Shown: in pieces, positions 56,301 through 63,958 of the stretch | How positions within the stretch are numbered: position 1 is the first letter of the stretch | How the letters are laid out: each line of letters begins with the position of its first letter | Program-made: the position numbers and the translations under genes | From: Camarhynchus parvulus | Taxonomy: Eukaryota; Chordata; Aves; Passeriformes; Thraupidae | NCBI RefSeq assembly: GCF_901933205.1 | Contig: NC_044572.1 | Location: forward strand, 25,754,501 to 25,818,500 | Direction of reading: 5' to 3' | DNA: 64,000 nucleotides | The notes under the pieces: model-generated | Told to the model about the DNA's origin: nothing | The model's input: the letters and a program-made list of their open reading frames with translations, nothing else | Database searches by the model: none

Positions 56301-56374
56301 GTTACCTTGGGTCCTGGCGCTCCAATGCCAGAGGGTCCTGCAGGACCATAAGGACCTGGAGGGCCTTGTTCTCC
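16866..56374 (-). CDS. COL28A1: Collagen type XXVIII alpha 1 chain, partial multi-exon gene (3' portion)
   Basis: COL28A1 encodes a secreted, extracellular-matrix collagen whose triple helix is flanked by von Willebrand factor A (vWA) domains and followed by a C-terminal Kunitz domain. Seen here on the minus strand: 18 Gly-X-Y exons, one vWA exon, two linker exons and a Kunitz exon ending in TGA. The many short Gly-X-Y interruptions and the collagen-vWA-linker-Kunitz order fit type XXVIII. COL6A3 carries several C-terminal domains including FN3 before its Kunitz, and COL7A1 has no vWA between helix and Kunitz. The visible collagenous part is 419 codons; the family helix is usually about 530 residues, so about 4-5 upstream collagen exons, the first vWA domain and the signal peptide are missing beyond 64000. 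Every collagen exon is symmetric (phase 0-0), so exon loss or skipping keeps frame. One collagen exon carries an in-frame stop. Gene identity is very likely; exon 22240-22258 is tentative. Confidence 0.93.
17468..17684 (-). CDS. COL28A1: COL28A1 linker exon between vWA and Kunitz (second)
   Basis: The 217-bp exon is phase 0 in and leaves one base. It encodes a Ser/Thr/Pro/His/Gln-rich segment (start [14 protein letters not shown], later [10 protein letters not shown]) with no cysteine and no recognisable fold. Acceptor CCTTTTGCAG, donor AAAAA/GTGAGT. The single leftover A pairs with AT at the start of the Kunitz exon to give Asn just before PRC, confirming the join by phase. Confidence 0.88.
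19647..19710. repeat. 28-bp tandem duplication in COL28A1 intron
   Basis: AAATAAAG followed by (A/C)TGGCAAAA(A/T)ATTAGAATTC occurs twice with a period of 28 bp, and the leading AAATAAAG recurs a third time. It lies 46 bp from the linker exon donor. Confidence 0.85.
19756..19943 (-). CDS. COL28A1: COL28A1 linker exon between vWA and Kunitz (first)
   Basis: The 188-bp exon takes one base from the vWA exon and ends in phase 0. It first completes the last vWA helix ([12 protein letters not shown]), then becomes Ser/Pro/Thr-rich and low in hydrophobic residues (for example SPSPSPEPE), as expected for a flexible, possibly O-glycosylated linker. Acceptor ATCTTTTCAG, consensus donor CCA/GTGAGT. No cysteine after the first 12 residues. 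Confidence 0.88.
21150..21704 (-). CDS. COL28A1: COL28A1 C-terminal von Willebrand factor A domain exon
   Basis: A 555-bp exon encodes essentially one whole vWA domain, a ligand- and matrix-binding fold. After CGIKCK the domain opens with [12 protein letters not shown], the DxSxS part of the metal-ion-dependent adhesion site (MIDAS). It continues with [10 protein letters not shown], supplying the MIDAS Thr, and VVITDGQAD, supplying the MIDAS Asp, then EIFVIGIV and the end strand HVYQIDDF. All three MIDAS elements are intact, so the domain should be able to coordinate a divalent cation. Acceptor TATTCTTCCAG, donor TCAG/GTAAAA; the exon ends one base into a Gly codon completed by 19943. An upstream in-frame acceptor is a less likely start. 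In COL28A1 this is the second of two vWA domains. Confidence 0.95.
22240..22258 (-). CDS. COL28A1: Possible 19-bp micro-exon joining helix to vWA exon
   Basis: Read on the minus strand this encodes ASGGRK plus one base. It is flanked by a pyrimidine-rich acceptor ending TTTCTAG and a donor AAAAG/GTGAAC. It is phase 0 in and leaves one base, exactly what the next exon (starting GT TGT) needs, giving a junction RKGCGIKC. The alternative is that the vWA exon uses an upstream acceptor (TTTTTTAAAG before ATGGTC), which would add 13 codons in phase 0 and make this exon unnecessary. Frame fit is seen; use is inferred. Confidence 0.45.
22349..22429 (-). CDS. COL28A1: COL28A1 collagen exon, 81 bp, last regular helix exon
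   Basis: Nine perfect triplets: [15 protein letters not shown], then [12 protein letters not shown]. This closes the visible helix. Acceptor TTTCAATTAG, donor AAG/GTAAAA, phase 0 out. The vWA exon's best acceptor needs an incoming single base, so a small exon or an alternative acceptor must lie between them. Confidence 0.92.
22430..24370. other. COL28A1 intron, nothing further seen
   Basis: No additional Gly-X-Y exon or repeat family recognised between the 81-bp exon and the TGA-bearing exon. A T10 tract occurs near 24043-24055. Confidence 0.6.
24371..24433 (-). pseudogene. COL28A1: COL28A1 collagen exon, 63 bp, carrying an in-frame TGA
   Basis: In the phase of its neighbours the exon reads [10 protein letters not shown], a stop, [10 protein letters not shown]. 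The TGA (24401-24403, minus strand) stands where the register expects Gly. GGA would differ by one base at 24403. Acceptor TTCTGCTCAG and donor AAG/GTAAAT both look functional, and 63 bp is a multiple of three. If included, the exon would end translation before the vWA and Kunitz domains; if skipped, frame is kept. Possible explanations are a skipped dead exon, a polymorphism, an assembly error or a decaying gene. Exon homology is clear; its status is not. Confidence 0.8.
24434..28257. other. COL28A1 intron, nothing convincing
   Basis: A 3.8-kb intron. A short stretch at about 25760-25790 looks like two or three collagen triplets, but it has no splice signals and the frame is closed upstream. 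No recognisable transposon. Confidence 0.6.
28258..28326 (-). CDS. COL28A1: COL28A1 collagen exon, 69 bp
   Basis: Triplets [15 protein letters not shown], five-residue unit GISIQ (codons 16-20), then GDK. Acceptor ATGGTTGTAG, donor AAG/GTAATT. Phase 0-0. Confidence 0.92.
29341..29404. repeat. CA and TATACA microsatellite
   Basis: (CA)7-8 followed by about six copies of TATACA, then (TA)n. It is an intronic simple repeat; the apparent histidine/isoleucine/tyrosine-rich open frames across it are artefacts. Confidence 0.95.
30498..30566 (-). CDS. COL28A1: COL28A1 collagen exon, 69 bp
   Basis: Triplets [15 protein letters not shown], two-residue unit GW (codons 16-17), then GHM GPK. Acceptor TATTTTCAG, donor AAG/GTTGGT (weak). 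Phase 0-0. A 7.1-kb intron separates it from the preceding exon at 37660. Confidence 0.91.
30845..30980. repeat. Poly(A) plus CAA-rich low-complexity tract
   Basis: A run of about 20 A residues followed by A-rich sequence and two blocks of (CAA)n, then A10-type runs. Read on the minus strand it is T/TTG rich. It could be the tail of an old retroposon, but no element body is recognisable beside it. Confidence 0.9.
31560..31619. repeat. Perfect 20-bp triplicate
   Basis: Three back-to-back copies of AATGAGAGTAACAGAGAGCA; the last copy differs only at its final base. The near identity suggests a recent minisatellite expansion. Confidence 0.95.
35490..35690 (-). mobile_element. CR1 LINE fragment in COL28A1 intron
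   Basis: The plus strand reads as antisense CR1: ATGGTGACTCCACCACGTCC, then CAAACTATTCCAGTGCTTGA CCACCCT and CTTTTTCTAATATCTAATCT. This matches the conserved CR1 3' region, so the element lies in the same orientation as COL28A1. It is diverged and truncated. Confidence 0.88.
37660..37728 (-). CDS. COL28A1: COL28A1 collagen exon, 69 bp
   Basis: Triplets [12 protein letters not shown], irregular unit GPKDV (codons 13-17), then GDA GPK. Acceptor CTGTTCCAG, donor AAG/GTATTT. Phase 0-0. Confidence 0.92.
39182..39253 (-). CDS. COL28A1: COL28A1 collagen exon, 72 bp, with Gly replaced by Ala
   Basis: Triplets [18 protein letters not shown], then GDK GEA. Codon 16 (39206-39208) is GCT (Ala) in a Gly position, one base from GGT. 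Acceptor GTGTTTAG, consensus donor GCT/GTAAGT. Phase 0-0. Confidence 0.92.
39254..43048. other. COL28A1 intron with LTR-like insert
   Basis: A 3.8-kb intron. Apart from the LTR-like block there is a GC-richer stretch at about 40030-40240 with open frames on both strands but no recognisable domain. No further collagen exon seen. Confidence 0.55.
41645..42120 (-). mobile_element. Probable LTR of an endogenous retrovirus, intronic
   Basis: On the minus strand the block can be read from TGTAGAAGC to GCAGCAAACA. It has a GC-richer U3-like part and an AATAAA signal (41780-41785, in TGCAATAAATCTTG) followed by about 135 bases of R/U5-like sequence. Base composition differs from the flanking intron, and a 214-codon open frame (41614-42258) across it has no domain. 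No target-site duplication was evident, so the ends are provisional. Confidence 0.45.
43049..43117 (-). CDS. COL28A1: COL28A1 collagen exon, 69 bp
   Basis: Triplets [15 protein letters not shown], five-residue unit GNSIM (codons 16-20), then GPT. Acceptor TTTTTGCATAG, donor ACG/GTAGGA. Phase 0-0. Confidence 0.92.
45161..45268. repeat. 58-bp imperfect tandem duplication
   Basis: Two copies of TTTAAGTAACAA(G/A)AGT(A/G)CTTTATT followed by ATTTAAATATCACTGAATTT, offset by 58 bp, in the intron between exons 43049 and 45900. Confidence 0.9.
45900..45968 (-). CDS. COL28A1: COL28A1 collagen exon, 69 bp
   Basis: Triplets [12 protein letters not shown], five-residue unit GSSVW (codons 13-17), then GPP GPK. 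Acceptor TTTGTAACAG, donor AAG/GTGACT. Phase 0-0. Confidence 0.92.
46387..46420. repeat. Short 15-bp tandem duplication
   Basis: ATATCTTTAACTATT occurs twice in succession in an AT-rich intron segment, 180 bp below the exon at 46599. Confidence 0.8.
46599..46670 (-). CDS. COL28A1: COL28A1 collagen exon, 72 bp, uninterrupted
   Basis: Eight perfect triplets: [15 protein letters not shown], then GPT GPA GPK. Acceptor TTTTCTTCAG, donor AAA/GTAAGC. Phase 0-0. Confidence 0.93.
47234..47302 (-). CDS. COL28A1: COL28A1 collagen exon, 69 bp
   Basis: Triplets [15 protein letters not shown], two-residue unit GK (codons 16-17), then GLL GQK. Acceptor TCTGTTAG, donor AAG/GTATGA. Phase 0-0. Confidence 0.92.
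49202..49273 (-). CDS. COL28A1: COL28A1 collagen exon, 72 bp, uninterrupted
   Basis: Eight perfect triplets: [15 protein letters not shown], then GEK GLP GKK. This is one of three fully regular exons and is rich in lysine. Acceptor TTCTTTAAG (weak AAG), donor AAG/GTAAGG. Phase 0-0. Confidence 0.92.
50235..50303 (-). CDS. COL28A1: COL28A1 collagen exon, 69 bp
   Basis: Triplets [15 protein letters not shown], five-residue unit GISSS (codons 16-20), then GLK. Acceptor TTGTTGCTAG, donor AAA/GTGAGC. Phase 0-0. Confidence 0.92.
51611..51679 (-). CDS. COL28A1: COL28A1 collagen exon, 69 bp
   Basis: Triplets [15 protein letters not shown], two-residue unit GS (codons 16-17), then GWP GPK. Acceptor CTTTATAG, donor AAG/GTGATG. 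Phase 0-0. Confidence 0.92.
52202..52270 (-). CDS. COL28A1: COL28A1 collagen exon, 69 bp
   Basis: Triplets [15 protein letters not shown], then a five-residue unit GPSHQ (codons 16-20), then GRQ. Acceptor TTTTCTGTAG and consensus donor CAG/GTAAGT. Phase 0-0. Confidence 0.93.
53034..53102 (-). CDS. COL28A1: COL28A1 collagen exon, 69 bp, irregular triplets
   Basis: Starts [18 protein letters not shown], then VK GDK. Codon 7 (53082-53084) is AGT (Ser) and codon 16 is Asp where the register expects Gly. This is one of the most irregular collagen exons here. Acceptor TTTCTAG, donor AAG/GTGAGG; phase 0-0. Confidence 0.9.
54031..54099 (-). CDS. COL28A1: COL28A1 collagen exon, 69 bp
   Basis: Triplets [12 protein letters not shown], then a five-residue unit GSTRQ (codons 13-17), then GIQ GDK. 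The acceptor is TTTCTTTCAG and the donor AAG/GTATTT. Phase 0 on both sides; no stop. Confidence 0.92.
55024..55092 (-). CDS. COL28A1: COL28A1 collagen exon, 69 bp, with Gly replaced by Arg
   Basis: Phase-0 exon of 23 codons beginning [15 protein letters not shown], followed by GT GEP GLP. Codon 4 (55081-55083) is CGT (Arg) where the triplet register demands Gly; GGT would need one base change. A two-residue GT unit sits at codons 16-17. Acceptor CACAAG, donor CCT/GTAAGT (strong). Confidence 0.9.
56306..56374 (-). CDS. COL28A1: COL28A1 collagen exon, 69 bp (most 5' exon found)
   Basis: There are 23 codons starting with Gly: [15 protein letters not shown], then a two-residue unit GI, then GAP GPK. 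The acceptor is a pyrimidine tract plus TTTAG and the donor is AAG/GTAACT. Phase 0 in and out. The two-residue unit at codons 16-17 is the helix interruption. No collagen exon was found upstream of it in the window. Confidence 0.92.
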
Positions 56375-59300
56375 CTAAAGAGAAAAAATGGAAAGAAACT
56401 ATTCGTATGAATAGAAGTTTAAGCAAATTCTGACAGAGTGTCTTTCCAAAGCCTCATTTAGGGCTAGGGAAATACATTTTTCAAGTAAAAAAACCAAATA
56501 AACAAAACAAAACAATCTAAACCTGTCTTGAAGAAATATGTTTAGATTAGAAGCAGGGCCAATATCCTGGTCATACAAGATATAACAATTTTATAAACCA
56601 CTCTTCCATATGCATCACGAAATATTTAAAAAATAATTTTTCTTGGTCCTTTTTTTGGTCCTGACTTCATCCAGTATTTTAGTACTTCCACAGACTTTTC
56701 TTGATAGAAACACAGGTATTTGGAAATGAAGAAGTGCTTAAGCTTCCAACATTGCACTCAAGGTTCTTGCCTCTACAACAAATGCACACACAGCATGACT
56801 GTTGCTCCTACTGCTATCTTTGACTGCAGCTCCTTCCTCTCATTTTCTCTTCAGTATACTGTGTTCCTAACAAAGCCAACACAGCCGCATAGTTACTTTT
56901 TGTTTTTACCAAAATGTGTTTGTTTTGTAGGAAGGTGTTAACTTTTGGGATTGAAACTTTTATTTACTTATAAATGGTATATGCTGAGTTCTGCAACCTT
57001 TCAATAACAATTTTGCACTTAAGAAGTCAATAGAAGTGTAAAAAATTACATTTCCTCACAAAATCAATCCTTTTTTAATCAGCCAAAGAATGAAGCTAAG
57101 ATGCAGAAATGGAAAGATACAGCAGAGGTAAATATACAGTTTATTCTTGAAGCTGAATTTCTGATAACTATGCACTTGTTGTGCTATTGCTGCAGCTTTA
57201 GATCTAGAATAACATGGAACTTGATGTCCAGACTGAAATTCATTCCACTACAGAACAGTATAATAATTTGGAAATATCTAGGAAATTTAAAACTTATTCA
57301 AAATGCAAGATTTGCTGGCACATGTTCATAATCTAATAAATCAGTACAGCACCAGGAGAAGTTATGTTTTAAAAGGCACAAACAAAACTGCTATCATTCA
57401 GTGGAATGGCATATCTCTACATGGGACACTGATAGGGTATTAACAACATTGATATGCAAAAATACAGAACATAGCTAAAAAGTTTGACTGTCTTCCTAGA
57501 TAGAACTTATTGTTTGGGTTTCCTAATAATATTTTCATGAAACCTTTGGACCAGAGTCACAATTCAGTTCATTTGTATACAGATTATCATAAATAATGCA
57601 ATTTTTACTGATATAAAGCCAATTGAAAATTTACCAGTTTTCCTCATACCTGTGCTTTTCCTGATGTGTTCATTAGAAACTGATCAAGCAACAACAAAAA
57701 TTCCTCAAACAACCCATCTTCTATGCTTCCTACAGCCTGGTGCCTGTGAAGTTTTGACTTTTAGCCTATAGGCTTCCTTGCCTCAGCACCAACTGTGGCT
57801 TCAGTACCTTTCCACTTGACAAGCCACATTAAAAGGTTCAGCCCCGTGCAGCTTCAGGGCCTGAAGACAGTTTGGGATGGACAGGGATGGATATACCCAC
57901 TGCAAGAGGTGCCAGAGAGAGAACAGGCACAGGCAAGGCAAGGCAGTATGCTAAGCATTAGCTGCTCCAATTCACAATCCTTGCTTCTTCAATGGGGAAG
58001 GCAGGCTGAAATTTCTGTTGTGCCAGGATATATGAATCCAGAATGAATCCAAAAAATATGTGAGGTTGAAAATATATTTTAAAAAATATCCAACAGGTAA
58101 AAAAAATTTCAGCTGTACACAGCACCACTATGCCCTGGGCATGGCAAATGCCACTCAGCACATTGCCTTCAGCTGATAAAACAAAACCTCTGAAATGATT
58201 TAGGAACTTGTTGCATGCTGAAAAATGGTGTCTGATAAATACAGGCTCACATCTCAGCTGAAACAATAAGCTAACACCCTTTATTGTGCTTGGAAAGTGC
58301 TCTCCAATTTTTTTTTCTGTCACCCAAAAGGACATTGCATTTCCTGTCTGTGTTGACAGCCCCTGACAGAATTTCCTAAGGACAGTAACTCTGAGGGATG
58401 CTTCCTATCACAAATAATTCACTTCTTTGCAAGTTCACCCACATACTAGAGACATGCCTTGAATGCAGATGGGAGTCCTGCTGAAGTTAATATTTTTCCA
58501 AAAGCTCTATTTTTTAACTGTGATAAAAACATTACACCGTTTTCCTTCCAATAACTGGTGTCATGTGCCTTGCAAGAGCTGTTGCTGCAGGTATGGTACT
58601 GTTAGGTGGTGGGGTAGGGAGATAAAAGTAATGTAGGGTAGTATGAAAATATTGTTCTGTGAAACACCTTTTTATGGATAGAAGAGGATGCCTGAATATT
58701 AATGGAGAAAGAAACTCAATCTTCTAGCAGACAACATGCAAAATTTGGAAACTTAAATTATGCAGTCTTGTTCTAAAGACTGAATGTTTCAAACTTCAAA
58801 TGGCTATTAACAAATCTGGGTTTTATCTTCTGTGGTCTTGGTGCAACAGGTAATGTGGAATTTATGAAAACCATTAAGCTCTGGCAATAATATCACATGA
58901 TGTCTACATGTAAAAAGAAAAGTCTGCTCTTCCAAAAAGCTTTTTGGCAATAATTGTCTTTGTTTAATGCTTTGCTCACATTCTTTCTTCTCCCCTTATT
59001 GTGATTTTCCTTCAGGTGACATGTAGTATCATCTTGAGCAATGGGAAGGAAAATTACACTTGATCTGAGCTTAATGTTTCTACATATTGAAATGGTACCA
59101 TTTTAAGCCTGGAACTTACCTAACAGTCTAACCCAAAAAACTCACAATCTGCGCCCCCCCCCCCCACCCCCAAGTGTTCATTATGTTAGGATGATTTCCA
59201 GCTAGTGTGAGTATAAATAATTTCTTTCCTTTTCAGAAAGCCCATACATACTGTAAGGAACACAAACACACTGTATTTCAGTCTACAATGTGATAATGAT

Positions 59301-61536
59301 TAAGCAACAGTAAAAAAAAAAAATCCTTCAAATTTAATTATTTTACCTTTAAAGTAAACATTAGCAACAACAATGCAAATAGATTTAGATATTTTAACAG
59401 ATATTATTGATATTTTGTATTTCTTAGTTGAGACATCTAGGAACTAAACTTGTTCATAGGAAAATTGGACTTTCTTCCAGTCTTCTGGGAAAGTTGCAAC
59501 TTGCCACATAAGTGAGGAAAGAATTCATATGTCATCAGAGAAGAAGCAGATCCCTTAGTAGCTTGTTCTGGGAAATGTATTCAGGAAAATATGCAACGAT
59601 GGATTTTTTACAGAGTCGTCCCAGGATAATTTTATGGGAAAAACTGCTTTGAATGTCCACATTCAAACTTAACCTTTTCCTTAGAAGTTTGAATATATGT
59701 CTGATCATAAAACTTTAGCCTTTAATTGAAAATCTTACTACACAAATCAAATTTTCCAGAGAGGTTCCTTACCAGAGCAGTGGATTTTAAGAATGTCATT
59801 CTCAGCCTTTCCATTAATATATTGAGATCTCTAGAAACATGTACTTTGTATCTAGTAGCTGCTTCAAGATTTTAGATAAACACAAGGTCAATTCTGAAAC
59901 AATAACCATAAGTACTCCCTGCTCATCACTTCTTTATGAGTGGAACACAGGTCATAAATGGACTTTATGCCTCAATTTTATAATCTATAACCATATAATT
60001 TGGTTTGTAATTTATTCACTGAAATTTATGAATAGTCATTATGATTGTCCTCAATTTAAAAAAAAATCTTCAAAAATTATGTTGAATTTACTCTTATGGA
60101 ACCTTACTGGTGCAATAGCATAGAATACATTGTTGTTGGCTTGGGTTTTTTGAAATAAATATTAGTTAAGCATCTGAAAATAAATTTAAAAGAGACAAAA
60201 AAATGTCAACTAGTCTGAGTAAATCAATAGATATATGCATGTCTAAAATAAATTTTTTATTCAACACTGAGAATACTAGGGGACCCCAATTTAGTTTTGC
60301 AAAAATGCTACATTGATTACTAGAACTCTGTTTTCCATTAAAATCATGATGATTCTTTTTCTTTCCTGGAGAGGAAATCAAGATGAATTATGTCCTTCTG
60401 TCTTAGAATGTTGGATTTTTCCAAGGTTGTACTGCTATTGAAGGGCGAAGCTGTATTTTAATGAGAACACAACAATATATTGGTAAATCCAGCAAAAGGC
60501 ATGAAGTAACCAGTTCAGATGCTTTTTAATTGTATTAACCAACTGAGTTAAGAGATATGTAGAACCTAATAGGAAAATGACAGAAATCAGACTAGTGGGA
60601 AAGTCAGACAACAGATGGGATTCTCACTGGATAATCTTTATGGTCATTACTGCTTATGATGGACTATATTATATTAACAGAGCAGAACCAACTGTAGCAT
60701 GGCTTTTCTCTTTGCCAACTTTCCGTTTCTTCTATTTTTAGTATTTTACTAAGTGAGATAGTGTCTTCTGTGTTTTGGAAATTGTTGAATCATCCAGCAA
60801 AATTGTATTGTGGGCCACCCGTGAATTCTTAGTGAGACAAGGAACACAAAATTTGAGTTCCTTGCTCATATAAGCTGCAGTATGACAAGAGTTGAATGTC
60901 TTTACCTTAGATCCAGGGTTATAAATTGGTGTTCTGCAAATTAAATTAATTATCTCTGTGTGAATTTTTTTCCTATTGGTTTTCTTTGTAATTCTCTTTA
61001 AGTTTTATAGCTGAATGAGGTACACTTTGATCCAAGTTTTTATTTTATGTTACAGTATAGATAATATGTGATGGCTGACAAAGTTGAAGAGTGCCTTAAA
61101 GTGAAGCAAATGTCCAAGAAAATAAAAAGCACAGGTGTGAACAGTATTTCTTTTGGTATTTCAAGTTAGTGAAACACACAAAACAGCATAGAATTTGGCT
61201 TTAAAAATAGTTTTCTTTGATAAATTTAACATCTTTGTATGAAACTTGTCAATGGGCAATAGAAAGTCAGTAAACCAGGAAACAAGCAGAAGAATCTTTG
61301 TTCTTTGCTCGGGATTTGCTCCGGAAACAGGACCAAGTTTTCTAGTTCAGAACACAGGATATACACAGTGAAAATTTCCAGTTCCCCATTCCTAATTGTC
61401 GGAATGAAGTACCCTGTAACCCTCTAATGTTTTTCTCCTAAAGTCATTAAATACTGTGTTGTAAGTTTACTGTTAACATGTGAACTGTGAACAGTTTAGT
61501 ATTGGTTAAATGGAAATGTATTTAGTCAGGTAAATT

Positions 61537-61584
61537 AGTAGTAATAATAATAATCATCATCATCATCATCATCATAATCATCAT
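61537..61584. repeat. TAA/TCA trinucleotide microsatellite
   Basis: (TAA)n runs into about eight copies of TCA and then interrupted TCA units. Simple repeat in non-coding sequence. Confidence 0.95.
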
Positions 61585-62322
61585 GTTTTTATGGTTTTTA
61601 AAATAAAAATGGAGCTCAAATGTCTCATTTTAAGTGCCTCAGCCTCTTTATGGATAATGTTTTTGTATGGTACTAAGATTATTTAGGTGGTTTTGCAATG
61701 TTAGAATTTTGCAGGATTGCGAAAAAAAAAAATTAAAAATTTGCATAATGGCAAAACCTGGTTCTGGTTAATGCCACACTGAGCTGCCTTCTGGACAGGA
61801 TGTATGTTGTTCAACATATTCACACATCGTTTGAAAAGAAGGTGGAATAAAGTGATTAAATTTGCTTGTATATTAAAGAAATTATTAAAGGTAAGGATTG
61901 ATTACGAAGTGCATTAGAAAGACTAAGAGGTTAAGGATGCGATTCAGCTCCACATGATAGCTCCTAAACTTTCATGTCTGCACGGTCACAGGTTGGCTGA
62001 GCTCCTGTCAGTGGAAAGCTGTTCCGTGCAGGCAGTGTAACTTAGAGAGCTTCAACTCACTACTGTCAACAAAATAAAGCAGTATCACTGGAAGGAAAGT
62101 ATTGTGCAGTCAGTGAAACTTCACATTGAAAGATTAGCCAACAGCTTGAGAATAAGAAAATGCATATGAAAAACAGAAGCAAAGAATGAGAAGTTCCTTT
62201 AAGTAATTTCTTGGATAATATTTCTGGACACCATGCTACCTTGCTTCAGGCAAATTGAATTGAATTAGTTGAAGGTGCAATGCCGCCAAGCCTCTCCTGC
62301 TGGTGGCTTCCAGAGCCAGTGG

Positions 62323-62354
62323 CACCCAGACAGCACCCAGACAGCACCCAGATG
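62323..62354. repeat. 11-bp tandem repeat, about three copies
   Basis: CACCCAGACAG is repeated back-to-back, the third copy diverging at its end. It lies in a GC-richer patch (62280-62500) whose open frames on both strands show no recognisable domain. Confidence 0.9.
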
Positions 62355-63765
62355 ACACTGTCCCCACTTGTGTCTGCCACCTGGCACTGCAAAGTGAGAG
62401 GATTCATCGATACCCTTAATCCACATTACAGAGGTGTGGGATGCACTGAGCCAGCCAGCTATGTGAGTGGACTGGGCACACCACAACTGAGACCCAAACT
62501 ATCTGTCGGCTGAGCTTGATCTGGAGTTTGTATTTTGAGGAACTGAATCTATTCTTTCAAACCTCATCATGGCCCAGTAACAGAGAATAAAAGTTCAGCA
62601 GCAGTGTTCTGTGTTATGTCACACCAGTACCAATGCCGCTAAGAGGAAGTCACCAGTTCAATTCAAAAAGCAGAAAGTATTAGAATGGAAAGGCCAAGGA
62701 ACTGTACAAAGAATAGATTAATTTATTTTATCCAAGGCTATTATAAATACCTGCCACTTTTCAGAGATATTGCATTATGTGTCATGAAAACTAATTTTAA
62801 AAGAGCACTTTAATAATCCTTCTGTGAGTACAAAAAATATTGGAAAGACTGCTATGTGTCTGAACCAAAAAAGGCCTTGACCTTTACTAGCTGAATGGCT
62901 GTTTATTAATCTGAAAACAACCACTGATTATCTGTACTGATCATTAAAACATTTTTCACTCATCTCAAATAAGCTTCAAAATGCCAAAGGCTAGCTTTGG
63001 CATTAGGTATGGACAAGAGAAAACCCCTAAACATACATATGATTCTTCCATACTCTTTAAGTATAATTATCTACGTGTATTAGCTAAACATGTCTGGCAG
63101 TACTTTTATTATTATAGATGTTTGTGCATAGAAAAATCTTAACTACAGACTTTAAACAGCAGGCTGGGAAGTTGAAGGCTGATAAGAGAGGGAAGTTTCT
63201 CATTCTTACTGAAAATCTGCAGCTAAAGCCTAACAACAGACTACAAATATTGTATCCATGTAGACGGATTCTAGAGAAAGATGTATGTATTTTGCAGCCA
63301 TGAAAATATGTGAAGAGACTGACAGGAGAACATACTAGATTCAACAAATATGGTTTTGCATATAATAGAAATATCTGGTTCTACTGTCTTGGACCCATCA
63401 GTGTGAAATGACAGATAAAAAAAATTACAGTCATTTGCTGTGCTGAAGTTAGAGAGAGACATGATTTTTCCACCACATGGATGAATAGTTTCTTTCAAAC
63501 TTCATCCTATTTCTTTTTCCACTTCTGAAGTACTCTGCAGTGGCTTTCCCAATCAAACAATTTTTTGAGAAGATGAAGAAATGAGATGTATGAAAAAGCA
63601 TTTGTCAGGAGAAGGAAAATTATGATAGATGACAATATTCCAAACGTTTAATAATAAATGTTTCCCATATCTAAATTTATTTCTGTGAATTTTCTAATTA
63701 AATTGTTGACTACGAAACAAAACATGAGTGTTTATATAGTGCATCTTTTACAAAGCAGCTTTGTA

Positions 63766-63958
63766 TTAATTAATTTGTCTTGTATAACTTAGGTTGTTAG
63801 CCAGGCGATCAATGATCCTGTCGTAGAAAGTCTTTGTATCAAAATGATAAATGGAAGATCTTTCTGTGCCAAACTTTGATGTTAATAATTCTCCCATGGG
63901 CAAGGTAACCATATTCACATAAAGCAATTTCCCAAAATTTTGCAAACCAGAAAACTTC
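63766..63958 (-). CDS. Unidentified protein-like segment, possible terminal exon
   Basis: On the minus strand a frame stays open for 63 codons from an AG acceptor (TTAATTTAG/G) to TAA. It contains FGKLLYVNMVTLPMGELL and, further on, SSIYHFDTKTFYDRIIDRL. An AATAAA lies about 85 bases after the stop (63676-63681). Residue composition is protein-like, and two CpGs occur within 30 bases in an otherwise CpG-poor region. I do not recognise it. The pattern IYHFDTKTFYDRIIDRL loosely resembles the last strand and helix of a vWA domain, but that is not enough to call it the first vWA of COL28A1. Open frames of this size also arise by chance in 64 kb. Confidence 0.25.

Larger units (their letters stand above)
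43118..56305. other. COL28A1 introns between closely spaced collagen exons
   Basis: Introns of 0.5-2.8 kb separate the exons at 43049, 45900, 46599, 47234, 49202, 50235, 51611, 52202, 53034, 54031, 55024 and 56306. Apart from the duplications listed separately and a repeat of CAAATATTTTCT(A/G)ATTTA near 48370-48421, I see no other genes, RNA genes or recognisable transposons. Confidence 0.6.
56375..63765. other. Region upstream of the first visible collagen exon, no exon recognised
   Basis: A 7.4-kb stretch expected to be COL28A1 intron. Both strands were read for Gly-X-Y, vWA (DxSxS) and signal-peptide exons; none was found. It holds a poly(C) run at 59154-59171, a TCA microsatellite and a GC-richer patch at 62280-62500. 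Confidence 0.6.

Noticed and set aside
56641..56680. GPKKGPRK-like motif on the minus strand
   Set aside because: Only two triplets, no splice signals, A-rich sequence and a stop shortly after.
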